In this document: piece by piece, positions 51,918 to 61,273 of the stretch
How positions within the stretch are numbered: the stretch's first letter is position 1
Layout: every line of letters begins with the position of its first letter
Assembly: GCF_000525775.1 (NCBI RefSeq)
Contig: NZ_JALU01000024.1
Span: 1 to 64,000, forward strand
DNA from: Mogibacterium timidum ATCC 33093
Lineage (GTDB): Bacteria; Bacillota; Clostridia; Peptostreptococcales; Anaerovoracaceae
Length of the DNA: 64,000 bases
Reading direction: 5' to 3'
Notes under the pieces: model-generated
Databases searched by the model: none
Told to the model about the DNA's origin: nothing
Seen by the model: only the letters and a program-made list of their open reading frames with translations
Program-made: the position numbers and the translations under genes

Positions 51918-53794
51918 TGAAATACGATCTTGAACATGAAGATCTAATATCAATAATTAAGAATACAGACGAGCACGACTTAGGTGATCTCTGCCATGAT
52001 ATCAGAGAGTTTTTGATACAGAAAATCTCTAGGACAGGCGGCCATCTCGCATCAAATCTCGGTGTTGTTGAACTAACGATAGCGATGCACAAGGCGTACG
52101 ACAGCCCTAATGACAAGCTTATTTACGATGTCGGACATCAGACCTACGTGCACAAGATTATAACAGGTCGAGCAGGCGAATTCGACACACTGCGCAAGTT
52201 CAAGGGGCTCAGCGGATTCCCTAAATCCTATGAAAGCGTGCACGACGCATATGATACCGGTCACAGCAGCACTTCTCTAGGTGCGGCAGCTGGGTATGCA
52301 GTCGCTCGTGACCTCCGAGGCGAGGATAATAATGTAGTAGCTCTAATCGGAGACGGTGCGATGACTGGAGGACTCGTGTATGAGGCTCTCAACAACATCG
52401 GCTCGAGCAGACTCAATATCAAAATTATCCTTAATGATAACGGTATGTCTATTGCCCACAACGTCGGTGCCATGTCCAAGCACCTGCAAAGACTTCGCAG
52501 CTCGTCAAACTATATCAACGCTAAGAAATCCATCCGCACTTCGCTCGATAATGTTCCGTTAATAGGCAAATCTATTTCGAAGGGAATCAGCAGGACTAAG
52601 TCGAGGATTAAACTGTCAGTGCTCGACCAGCAGGGAATTATCTTTGAAGAGCTGGGTATCAAGTATATCGGTCCGGTTGACGGATATGATATTCCTAAAC
52701 TTCTGGGGGCATTCAGAGCCGCAAATGCAGTTGACGGTCCTACGCTCGTGCACGTAATAACCAAGAAGGGACAAGGTTACTCTTGGTCTGAAAAATACCC
52801 GAGGAAGTTCCACGGAGTTGGTCCGTTCAATATAAGTAACGGTAATTTATTATCGTCTGATTGCGTTTCAAAGCCGGTTTCGTTCTCTGAAGTTTTCGGC
52901 AACAAGCTGCTCGATCTGGCCAGACAGGATGACAGAATAGTGGCCATAACCGCTGCAATGGGAACGGCTACAGGACTGGGCCCATTTTACGAAGCCTTTC
53001 CGGATAGATTCTTTGATGTCGGAATTGCCGAACAGCATGCAGTCCTCTTCGCTGCCGGCCTTGCTAAGGCGGGGATGATCCCTGTTGCACCGATTTATTC
53101 ATCCTTTCTGCAGAGAGCCTACGATCAGCTAATCGAGGATGTCTGTATCCAGAACCAACACGTTATCTTTGGAGTAGATAGAGCCGGCTTAGTCGGAGCG
53201 GACGGAGAAACACACCATGGAGCTTTTGATTTGAGCTATCTATCAAGCATTCCTAACATGACAGTCTTGGCTCCTGCGGATGGAACGCAGCTTGAAGAAA
53301 TGCTCGATTACGCTATAAATGAAATGAATTCTCCAGTAGCAATACGCTACCCCAGAGGATCGTCGAAGTTTAAACACCTCAAGCTAAGGCCATTTGCGGG
53401 AAAAAACATCGGGCTGTCCAAGGGCAGTGACGTCACAATTCTTGCTGTCGGCAGCATGCTAGATACAGCACTTGAAGCTGCAAGAGCACTTATGGCAGAG
53501 GGATACAGCGTGGGCGTGACGAGCATCGGAGTGGTAGCTCCATTTGAAGAAGCTTTAACGGAAATCAACACCGAGCTGGTTGTAACCATCGAGGACAATA
53601 TGAAGCGAGGCGGATTTGGAGAGAACTTTGCCGCTGCCGCAATTACTTGCGGTCACAGCTACGGAGTTATCAATATAGCTATTCCTGATGAATTTGTAGG
53701 ACATGGATCTATTGAACAGCTGCGAGATGAGTGCGGCATGATGCCGGACGATATTGTGAAAGGAGCAATTGAGTATTTTGAAAGAAAGGCTTGA
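51917..53794 (+). CDS. dxs: 1-deoxy-D-xylulose-5-phosphate synthase
   Basis: A 625-residue thiamine diphosphate enzyme that makes DXP from pyruvate and glyceraldehyde 3-phosphate, the entry step of the MEP isoprenoid pathway. The ATG at 51917 follows GGAG by 6 bases and overlaps the ispA stop. The ThDP motif is GDGAMTGGLVYEALNN (from about residue 143). FDVGIAEQHAVLFAAG and the transketolase C-terminal domain follow. The rest of the MEP pathway is not in this window. Confidence 0.96.
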   Translation: MKYDLEHEDLISIIKNTDEHDLGDLCHDIREFLIQKISRTGGHLASNLGVVELTIAMHKAYDSPNDKLIYDVGHQTYVHKIITGRAGEFDTLRKFKGLSGFPKSYESVHDAYDTGHSSTSLGAAAGYAVARDLRGEDNNVVALIGDGAMTGGLVYEALNNIGSSRLNIKIILNDNGMSIAHNVGAMSKHLQRLRSSSNYINAKKSIRTSLDNVPLIGKSISKGISRTKSRIKLSVLDQQGIIFEELGIKYIGPVDGYDIPKLLGAFRAANAVDGPTLVHVITKKGQGYSWSEKYPRKFHGVGPFNISNGNLLSSDCVSKPVSFSEVFGNKLLDLARQDDRIVAITAAMGTATGLGPFYEAFPDRFFDVGIAEQHAVLFAAGLAKAGMIPVAPIYSSFLQRAYDQLIEDVCIQNQHVIFGVDRAGLVGADGETHHGAFDLSYLSSIPNMTVLAPADGTQLEEMLDYAINEMNSPVAIRYPRGSSKFKHLKLRPFAGKNIGLSKGSDVTILAVGSMLDTALEAARALMAEGYSVGVTSIGVVAPFEEALTEINTELVVTIEDNMKRGGFGENFAAAAITCGHSYGVINIAIPDEFVGHGSIEQLRDECGMMPDDIVKGAIEYFERKA

Positions 53795-54572
53795 TGTCAT
53801 ACTTGTAAATAAAGGACTGGCTCCTTCCAGAGACAATGCCAAGAGGACCATTATGGCCGGCCTCGTTACTGTAGATGGAGTAGTTGAGACCAAATCGGGT
53901 CAGAAGTTCAACGTTGACAGTGAGTTCGCAGTCAAGGAGAAGCTGCTTAAATACGTGAGCCGCGGCGGGATCAAGCTCGAAAAGGCAATTGATTCGTTTG
54001 GAATTGATCTTGCAAATTGCTATACTGTCGATATGGGCGCGTCAACGGGCGGATTTACCGATTGCATGCTTATGAATGGTGCAGTAAAGGTCTATGCCTT
54101 GGATGTTGGATACGGCCAGCTGGACTACAAGTTGAGAGTGGACTCTCGTGTAATCAACATGGAGAAGACCAATATCCGTTATCTGGATATGAATCTGATA
54201 GCGAAGCCCATCGACTTCATTTCGATCGATGTTTCGTTCATCTCACTGAGACATATGTTTCCGGTTGCATCTGCCTTGCTGAAGGATGACGGGGCTGTTA
54301 TGTGCCTTATCAAACCGCAGTTTGAAGCCGGCAGGGAACAGGTTGGGAAGAAGGGAATCGTAAGAGACGACAGAGTACATTTAGATGTTATAGAGAAGGT
54401 TATCGGGTATGCTGCACTTGAGGGATTATATCCGCATGGCTTGGATTATTCCCCGGTCAAGGGCACAAAAGGCAATATCGAATATTTGCTATATCTCAAG
54501 AAGAGCGAATCAGACTCGGACATTTCACCACGGGAAGTCGTCGCAAGAGCGCATAGCGAATTAGACGATTAG
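53778..54572 (+). CDS. tlyA: TlyA-family rRNA methyltransferase / hemolysin A
   Basis: A protein of about 264 residues with an N-terminal S4 RNA-binding domain (residues 1-60) and an FtsJ-type methyltransferase domain with VDMGASTGGFTDCML as the SAM motif and CLIKPQFE near the active site. TlyA in mycobacteria makes 2'-O-methyl cytidines in 16S and 23S rRNA. The start is uncertain: TTG at 53778 gives the family-like MKERLDVIL with AGGAG 12 bases away, while TTG at 53769 is only 3 bases from it. Either overlaps dxs. argR and recN, which often follow, are absent. Confidence 0.93.
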   Translation: MKERLDVILVNKGLAPSRDNAKRTIMAGLVTVDGVVETKSGQKFNVDSEFAVKEKLLKYVSRGGIKLEKAIDSFGIDLANCYTVDMGASTGGFTDCMLMNGAVKVYALDVGYGQLDYKLRVDSRVINMEKTNIRYLDMNLIAKPIDFISIDVSFISLRHMFPVASALLKDDGAVMCLIKPQFEAGREQVGKKGIVRDDRVHLDVIEKVIGYAALEGLYPHGLDYSPVKGTKGNIEYLLYLKKSESDSDISPREVVARAHSELDD

Positions 54573-54594
54573 AATTTATAGGGGGATTAGCGTC

Positions 54595-57198
54595 ATGGCA
54601 CTATCACCGATGATGAAGCAATATTTTGCCATTAAAGAGCAATACAAGGACTGCCTGCTCATGTATAGACTGGGTGACTTCTATGAGCTCTTTTTTGACG
54701 ATGCACTTACAACATCGAGAGAGCTGGAGTTGACTCTCACAGGCAGAAACTGTGGGCTTGAGGAGCGGGCTCCAATGTGTGGAGTTCCATTTCATGCAGC
54801 AAACTCCTATATAGCGAAGCTCGTGTCCAAGGGATACAAAGTAGCAATTTGCGAACAGATTGAGGATCCCAAGGAAGCTAAGGGGATTGTTAATAGAGAG
54901 GTTATCAGAATTATTACGCCGGGTACGATCGATATTGACGAGGCTACCAGTGCCAAGGACAATCTATATCTTGCATCGATATATGTAAACGGCAGCTCCA
55001 GCGCAATTGCTTATGTCGACATCACAACCGGTGAATTTAATGCGCTTGAGATAAAGGATGACGGTGACTGTGAGCAGCTGATTGCGGAGCTTTCACGAAT
55101 CGTACCAAGGGAGATTATCTGCTACAGTAAAGACGCTTCAGCTTTTATTGACAGATATAGCAAAATGTCACCCGAAACTTATATAAATGAGATAGACGAC
55201 TCATACTTCAAATATTCGTCTTGCGCCGACATTCTCAAGACCCAGTTTGGAGTCACGTCGCTTATCCCTCTGGATATACAGGACAGACGGGAGATAACCA
55301 TTTCAGCCGGAGCGCTGCTGCTCTATCTGATGGAGACCGAGAAGCAGGCTTCGCCTCAGATTAAGCATCTCAATATTAAGGAATCTGACTCCGGCATGGT
55401 ACTTGATCGTTCAACCATGCGAAACCTGGAACTGCTCGAGACTCAATACAACCATAGTCAAAAGGGCTCTCTTCTCGGCGTGATAGACAAGACGCATACC
55501 GCTATGGGAGGAAGACTTATTAGGAGATTTATCAAGGAGCCTCTCAACAATTCCAATGCTATCAACAAGCGACTCGATGCTGTCGAAGTGCTTGTTGATC
55601 TGCCTCTCAACAGAGCAAACATCGTAGCATCGCTCAAACACGTCTACGATTTTGAACGCCTTACTGCCAGAATCGCCAGCATGAGGGCTAACGGGAAGGA
55701 CATGGTGGCACTCAAGACGACGCTTCACGAACTCCCCGCCATCAAGGATGAACTGAAGCACATAGATGCGCCTCTTTTAAATGAAATCTTTTCATCACTC
55801 GATGATTTTTCGTCGTTAGAGGAGCTCATTGAGAACTCTATAGTGGATGAACCTCCGTTTACAATAACTGATGGGGACTTGATTAAGTCCGGATATTCAA
55901 CCGACCTGGATAACCTCAAGCTGTCAATAAAGGATGCGAAGGCTTGGATAACAGGGCTAGAGGCTAAGGAAAAGGAAAGAACCGGCATCAAGAATCTAAA
56001 GGTGGGATTTAACAAGGTGTTCGGATACTATATTGATGTCAGCAAGTCCAATCTACCGCTTGTCCCGGATGATTACGTGCGCAAGCAGACGTTAGTCAAC
56101 AATGAGCGTTACATAACTCCTGAGCTTAAGGAGAAGGAAAGTCTGGTCCTCTCAGCCGAGGCTAAGATCAACAGCTTGGAATACGAGATTTTCAAGGAGA
56201 TCAGAGCTTCTATCGAGCCTTATATCGCGAGGCTGCAGAAAGCCTCAGCTTCTGTTGCGTTGCTCGATGTACTCACAGCTCTTGCAGCTGTAGCATCCCG
56301 GTACGGATACGTCAAGCCGGCGGTTGACGATTCAAATGTAATAGATATCAGAGAGGGTCGCCACCCTGCGGTTGAACAGATGATTGGAGAAGGACTCTTC
56401 GTTTCAAACAGCACCCTGCTCGATACCGTTTCCCGCAGCATGCTGATAATCACCGGACCTAATATGTCAGGCAAGTCTACGTATATGCGTCAGACAGCAA
56501 TAATCGTGCTTATGGCTCAGCTGGGCTCTTTTGTACCTTGTGAGAGTGCTCACATCGGCGTTGTCGATAGGGTATTTACGCGTATAGGTGCTTCAGACAA
56601 CCTTTCATATGGCCAGTCAACCTTTTACATTGAGATGAGTGAGCTAGCCAATATTCTGCGAAATGCAACTGATCGAAGCTTGATCATTCTCGACGAAATC
56701 GGACGGGGCACGAGTACCTTTGACGGGCTATCCATCGCCTGGGCTACAATAGAATATTTATCAAAACCGGGAAACTGCATCCGCACCATGTTTGCAACTC
56801 ATTATCACGAACTGACTGTACTCGAGAGAAGGTTCGCCAATGTCAAAAATCTTTCCGTAGCAGTCAGCGAGCAGGGCAGCGATGTAGTGTTCCTGCACAA
56901 GATTTCTGAGCAACCGGCCAGCAAGAGCTACGGTATACATGTTGCTAAAATTGCAGGTGTTCCGGCGGAGATTAGAAGAAAGGCAAGCACCAAGCTGCGA
57001 GAGTTAGAATCGGATTCCGGCACATCTCCATTGACCAGTGATCAGATTTCTTTCTTTGGACAGAACTTTGAATCCTCGGAGGACGGTCGGTACGACGACG
57101 TAGTAGATGATATCAAGAGTATAGATCTCAATAATATCACCCCAATGGACGCAATGATTAAGCTCAAGGAACTTCAGCACAAGATAGAGGAGTTATAA
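54595..57198 (+). CDS. mutS: DNA mismatch repair protein MutS
   Basis: An 867-residue MutS1-type mismatch-recognition ATPase. The mismatch-binding motif with the conserved Phe appears early as YRLGDFYELFFDDA. The Walker A motif GPNMSGKST is at residues 621-629, and STFYIEMSELANIL and DEIGRGTSTFDG complete the ATPase. GGGGG precedes the ATG. mutL begins on the base after its stop. Confidence 0.97.
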   Translation: MALSPMMKQYFAIKEQYKDCLLMYRLGDFYELFFDDALTTSRELELTLTGRNCGLEERAPMCGVPFHAANSYIAKLVSKGYKVAICEQIEDPKEAKGIVNREVIRIITPGTIDIDEATSAKDNLYLASIYVNGSSSAIAYVDITTGEFNALEIKDDGDCEQLIAELSRIVPREIICYSKDASAFIDRYSKMSPETYINEIDDSYFKYSSCADILKTQFGVTSLIPLDIQDRREITISAGALLLYLMETEKQASPQIKHLNIKESDSGMVLDRSTMRNLELLETQYNHSQKGSLLGVIDKTHTAMGGRLIRRFIKEPLNNSNAINKRLDAVEVLVDLPLNRANIVASLKHVYDFERLTARIASMRANGKDMVALKTTLHELPAIKDELKHIDAPLLNEIFSSLDDFSSLEELIENSIVDEPPFTITDGDLIKSGYSTDLDNLKLSIKDAKAWITGLEAKEKERTGIKNLKVGFNKVFGYYIDVSKSNLPLVPDDYVRKQTLVNNERYITPELKEKESLVLSAEAKINSLEYEIFKEIRASIEPYIARLQKASASVALLDVLTALAAVASRYGYVKPAVDDSNVIDIREGRHPAVEQMIGEGLFVSNSTLLDTVSRSMLIITGPNMSGKSTYMRQTAIIVLMAQLGSFVPCESAHIGVVDRVFTRIGASDNLSYGQSTFYIEMSELANILRNATDRSLIILDEIGRGTSTFDGLSIAWATIEYLSKPGNCIRTMFATHYHELTVLERRFANVKNLSVAVSEQGSDVVFLHKISEQPASKSYGIHVAKIAGVPAEIRRKASTKLRELESDSGTSPLTSDQISFFGQNFESSEDGRYDDVVDDIKSIDLNNITPMDAMIKLKELQHKIEEL

Positions 57199-59142
57199 AT
57201 GATTAGAATTCTTGACGAATTTGTAGCAGATAAAATAGCTGCCGGCGAGGTTATCGAACGACCGCTCTCAATTGTAAAGGAACTTGTTGAAAATTCAATT
57301 GACGCCGGCTCCACACAGATAGTAATAGAGATCAGGAACGGCGGCAAATCATACATACGCGTAACTGACAACGGCTCGGGCATTGAGAGCAACGAAGTCG
57401 AACTGGCTTTTGAGAGGCACGCTACAGGCAAAATCGCGACACTCGGCGACCTCAATCATATAAGCACATTAGGCTTCAGAGGGGAAGCTCTTGCCAGCAT
57501 TACAGCGATATCCCGGCTCACAGTCTATACCAAGACAGAGGCTGATGAGATGGGAACAAAGCTCAAAATGCAGGGAGGTAATACCATAGGTGCCGAGAAG
57601 ACAGGTATGAATACGGGAACCACTATGGTTATCGAAGATGTATTTTACAACACTCCTGCCAGACGAAAATTCATGAAGAGCGATGCTGCTGAAGCTACTG
57701 TAATCATAGATATGATACAGAAGCTGGCTATATACTATTCTCACATAGCTTTTAGACTCATTAACAACAAGCAAACAGTAATATCGACTCCTGGAAATGG
57801 CGATAAACTCACTACCATACAGTCGATTTATCCGACTTACCGAGAATTGATCGAAATACAGGGGGAATATACCCATGGCTTTATATCTGATCCGGGCAGT
57901 ACGAAGAGCAATAAACGCGGTCAGATATTTTTTGTCAACGGCAGGTATATCAACAGTCCCACAATCGAAAAGGGTATAGCAAAAGGATATGGTGATAGAG
58001 TGTTTTCGGGTCATCCGACTGCAATCCTCTTCATTGAGGTTAACCCGGAAGATATAGACGTCAATATCCATCCAAACAAAAAAGAGGTAAAATTTCTGCA
58101 CGAGGATGAAATTGTCAGGGATATAGCAGCTGCAATCTTAAGAGTTATCAGCTCTGAAAATGCAATTCCCGCAGCAATCGGCTCCAGGTCGGAGGATAAG
58201 GCTACAGCCAGTGCTGCTTTTACGTCAACCTACCTTGATGATGACCGGAAAAAAGTAACGGAAGGCGAAAGCACCCAGGTCGACATTCGGTCATTTCTTG
58301 CGAATAGAACTCGGGTCGCAGATAATGATGATAATTGCAAGTCTTACGGAGCAGACAAGAGCATGATTATTGACTCTTCGGAATATTCAAAGGTATCGGA
58401 AGCAGCCGAATCAAACAATATAAACGAAGAAATCATCTCCTCTGTTTCAGCTGATACTGTCGGTTCAAAAAACAACTCGCCCGAGGTATCAAAATCCAAT
58501 GACACTGCTTCCGATAATGATATAATTAGTAAACGTATATCACTTAAGACTCCATCGGTAAGAGCCTTTGAATTCGATCAGCTTATTTACAAAGGGTACC
58601 TTTTCGATACATACATCATCATGCAATCGTCTGATGTCGCTTATCTGCTCGATCAGCACGCTGCACATGAACGAATTATGTACGAGAGATTTATCAATAT
58701 GTACAACGAGGCGGAACACATCTCTCAGCCGATGCTGGTGCCATTCTCGATAGAGACATCCAGCGACGTGTATTCTGATGAACGCTTCTGGATGGATGAT
58801 TTAACCAAGCTTGGATTTGATATCGACGACTTTGGAAATAATACTTTTATTATCAGAGGTATTCCGACATACATGGATAGAGGAGAGGCTGAGACGTTCC
58901 TGCGCACCTACATTGAGGACCCGGAATCACGATCTGAGAGGGGCAACACTGTTGTGGTTGATAAACTGATCATGAGGTCATGCAAAGCGGCTGTAAAGGG
59001 CAATAATCGCCTCAGTACACGAGAGATCAATGAGCTGCTCGAGCAGCTTTCAGGCTGTGTCAATCCATTCAGTTGCCCACACGGCCGACCTACCTTTATA
59101 AGGTTCACTCTATCTGAAATTTCACGCGCATTTAAGCGATAA
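57199..59142 (+). CDS. mutL: DNA mismatch repair endonuclease MutL
   Basis: A 647-residue MutL. The GHKL ATPase has IAAGEVIERP, ELVENSIDAG and TLGFRGEAL. A long, poorly conserved Ser/Asp/Asn-rich linker covers about residues 325-450. The C-terminal domain carries the endonuclease motif DQHAAHERIMYE from Asp485 and the metal-binding CPHGRP at Cys626, so nicking activity is expected. This is normal in bacteria without MutH. miaA follows. Confidence 0.96.
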   Translation: MIRILDEFVADKIAAGEVIERPLSIVKELVENSIDAGSTQIVIEIRNGGKSYIRVTDNGSGIESNEVELAFERHATGKIATLGDLNHISTLGFRGEALASITAISRLTVYTKTEADEMGTKLKMQGGNTIGAEKTGMNTGTTMVIEDVFYNTPARRKFMKSDAAEATVIIDMIQKLAIYYSHIAFRLINNKQTVISTPGNGDKLTTIQSIYPTYRELIEIQGEYTHGFISDPGSTKSNKRGQIFFVNGRYINSPTIEKGIAKGYGDRVFSGHPTAILFIEVNPEDIDVNIHPNKKEVKFLHEDEIVRDIAAAILRVISSENAIPAAIGSRSEDKATASAAFTSTYLDDDRKKVTEGESTQVDIRSFLANRTRVADNDDNCKSYGADKSMIIDSSEYSKVSEAAESNNINEEIISSVSADTVGSKNNSPEVSKSNDTASDNDIISKRISLKTPSVRAFEFDQLIYKGYLFDTYIIMQSSDVAYLLDQHAAHERIMYERFINMYNEAEHISQPMLVPFSIETSSDVYSDERFWMDDLTKLGFDIDDFGNNTFIIRGIPTYMDRGEAETFLRTYIEDPESRSERGNTVVVDKLIMRSCKAAVKGNNRLSTREINELLEQLSGCVNPFSCPHGRPTFIRFTLSEISRAFKR

Positions 59143-59168
59143 TGCGTTTACATAGAAGGGAAAGAAAT

Positions 59169-60098
59169 ATGACGACACTTAATGCGAAAAAGGTGTATAT
59201 AATAGGGGGTCCGACAGCCGCCGGTAAGAGCGTGGTTGCTCTGTATCTCGCCAAGAGAATTCAGGGCGAAATCGTTAATTGCGATTCGGTTCAGCTGTAT
59301 AAACACATGGATATCGGAAGTGCAAAGCCCTCCCTGAAGGATATGGCGGCAGCTCCACATCACCTTTACGGATTTGTAGATCCGGCACATGACATCACTG
59401 TCGCACAGTATCAGAAGCTGGCGTTCGAGCAGATTGATGAAATTATCTCGCGCGGCAAGACGCCGATAGTTGTAGGTGGAACGGGTTTATACCTCAATTC
59501 ATTGATTTACAAGATGTCATTTGCTGCGAAGCCAATTAATCTCAAGAGACGTAGTGAACTCGAGCATCTGGCAGCTGAGCGAGGCAACGAATATCTGTTC
59601 GAACTGCTATCAGCAGTTGATCCTGAGGCAGCCGCACGGATTCATCCCAACAACCTGCGCAAGATTATCAGAGCGATAGAAGCTTACGAGCTTGGCTCAA
59701 AGCTGGAATCTATGGACAAGCTGGAGCCTAACACCGAGTATGACTTCAACATCAATATAATAAGCATGGACCGTAAATGGCTGTATACCCGCATCAACCG
59801 GCGCGTCGACAAGCTGATGGATGAAGGTCTTCTCAAGGAGGTCGAGCACCTGCTCGAGATGGGCTACAATCAGGATACGCCTGCTATGAAGGGAATCGGA
59901 TATAAGGAGCTGATTTCATACCTGAACGGGGATATAACGCTGGATGAAGCCGTTAAAAACATCAAGACAAACACCAGGCACTATGCAAAACGTCAGCTAA
60001 CTTGGTTCAAACGTTATCAAAACGCTCACTGGATAGAGATTCAGAGGGGTCAGACGGTCGGCAACATCGTCGACAACATCCTTGAGACTGGTAAATAA
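59169..60098 (+). CDS. miaA: tRNA dimethylallyltransferase
   Basis: A 309-residue enzyme that adds a dimethylallyl group to A37 of tRNAs reading U-starting codons. The ATG at 59169 follows AAGGGAAAG and places the P-loop GGPTAAGKS at residues 13-21. An ATG at 59142 that overlaps the mutL stop is a less likely alternative. DSVQLYKHMDIGSAKP and the ARQLTWFKR-like end KRQLTWFKR are diagnostic. Its isoprenoid substrate ties it to the MEP genes upstream. hfq does not follow. Confidence 0.96.
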   Translation: MTTLNAKKVYIIGGPTAAGKSVVALYLAKRIQGEIVNCDSVQLYKHMDIGSAKPSLKDMAAAPHHLYGFVDPAHDITVAQYQKLAFEQIDEIISRGKTPIVVGGTGLYLNSLIYKMSFAAKPINLKRRSELEHLAAERGNEYLFELLSAVDPEAAARIHPNNLRKIIRAIEAYELGSKLESMDKLEPNTEYDFNINIISMDRKWLYTRINRRVDKLMDEGLLKEVEHLLEMGYNQDTPAMKGIGYKELISYLNGDITLDEAVKNIKTNTRHYAKRQLTWFKRYQNAHWIEIQRGQTVGNIVDNILETGK

Positions 60099-60109
60099 CT
60101 GGGGAAGAT

Positions 60110-61273
60110 ATGGCTATCAATAAGACTACCGGGGACACCGTTCAAGGTGCCAAGCGGCTCAAAATTCACAACAAAAGCGACAAGCCTGACAATGTGATTG
60201 AGCGTGAAAATGAAATATACATGCAATGCGAGACCGTTGAACGGGAGCTGCCGAGTTTTCTGCGTTCATATTTTGTTTATTTGAAAGGCAATGTTCTCCC
60301 TATGTCGAGACTCGCATACCTCCACGATGTGCGATTTTTCTTTGATTATCTCATTGCAAACACATCGCTCACTGACGCCGACGTGCCAAAGGGAATTAAG
60401 CTCGAAGAGATTCAGCAGATTACCGCCATGGATGTAAATCTCTACATCGATTACTGCCGCAAGTACACGGTCGATGACGGAGACAAAATAATAATTTACG
60501 AGAACAACAACAAGACACTGGCTCGCAAGAAGTCCTCGATTTCCGTGATGTTCAAGCAGCTATACCGAGACGGATTCCTCGAAGCCAATATTACAGATGG
60601 ATTCGACCCCATAAGAGTTCCCAAGCCGGGCGAGCGTGAAATCAAGGCTCTGCAAGATGATGAGGTAATGGTCATGCTCGATGCAGTAACTACAGGTTCG
60701 CATCTCACGCCACATGAACGCAAATACTGGGAGAAGACAAGGCTAAGAGACAAGGCGATTTTAATGCTTTTTCTGACCTACGGACTCAGGCTTTCCGAGC
60801 TGCAGCAGCTCAACATATCTTCATTCAACTTTTCGCGTGGCGAATTTACCATTTATCGCAAGCGAGGTAAGGAATCCAAGATGCCGATCAACAGCTCGAT
60901 CCAGCTGACACTTCAGGATTACCTAGGCAACGAGCGAAGTACCATAGCCGAGGAGTCCGAAGTGGACGAAGACGCGCTATTCCTGTCTTTGCAGGGAAGA
61001 CGTATGACCGCGAGAGCAATACGTGAGCTTGTAAAAAAATATACGGCTATTGCGCTTAACACGACTAAACACAACGGCTACAGTCCACACAAGCTTCGTG
61101 CAACTGCAGCTACCAGCCTTATCGGACGCGGCAATTCAATCTACGACGTGCAGGCGCTGCTTGATCACGAACAGGTTACCACTACACAGCTCTACGCTTC
61201 CCACAAAATGAATGTCAAGCGAGAGCTGGTCAAGGATATGGAATGGGAACTGGAGAGAAAGGACAACGACTGA
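60110..61273 (+). CDS. Tyrosine recombinase (XerC/D-like)
   Basis: A 387-residue tyrosine-type site-specific recombinase. Catalytic residues can be assigned as Arg227 (YGLRLSEL), a lysine in the beta-hairpin near 251-254, His327 and Arg330 (SPHKLRATAA), His353 (LLDHEQ) and the nucleophile Tyr362. The N-terminal SAM-like core-binding domain spans about residues 45-150. It is some 90 residues longer than XerC or XerD, mostly through a charged N-terminal extension. No att-like repeats, excisionase or phage genes lie nearby and base use looks native, so a chromosomal housekeeping recombinase is more likely than a mobile-element integrase. Confidence 0.85.
   Translation: MAINKTTGDTVQGAKRLKIHNKSDKPDNVIERENEIYMQCETVERELPSFLRSYFVYLKGNVLPMSRLAYLHDVRFFFDYLIANTSLTDADVPKGIKLEEIQQITAMDVNLYIDYCRKYTVDDGDKIIIYENNNKTLARKKSSISVMFKQLYRDGFLEANITDGFDPIRVPKPGEREIKALQDDEVMVMLDAVTTGSHLTPHERKYWEKTRLRDKAILMLFLTYGLRLSELQQLNISSFNFSRGEFTIYRKRGKESKMPINSSIQLTLQDYLGNERSTIAEESEVDEDALFLSLQGRRMTARAIRELVKKYTAIALNTTKHNGYSPHKLRATAATSLIGRGNSIYDVQALLDHEQVTTTQLYASHKMNVKRELVKDMEWELERKDND

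Noticed and set aside
57469-58101. Open frame of 210 codons on the minus strand
   Set aside because: It is fully inside mutL, antisense to the conserved ATPase domain, with no independent signal.
60110-61273. Integrase of a mobile element
   Set aside because: No tRNA-end duplication, excisionase, phage or conjugation genes are found on either side, and the gene is coupled to a metabolic neighbour in core-genome order.
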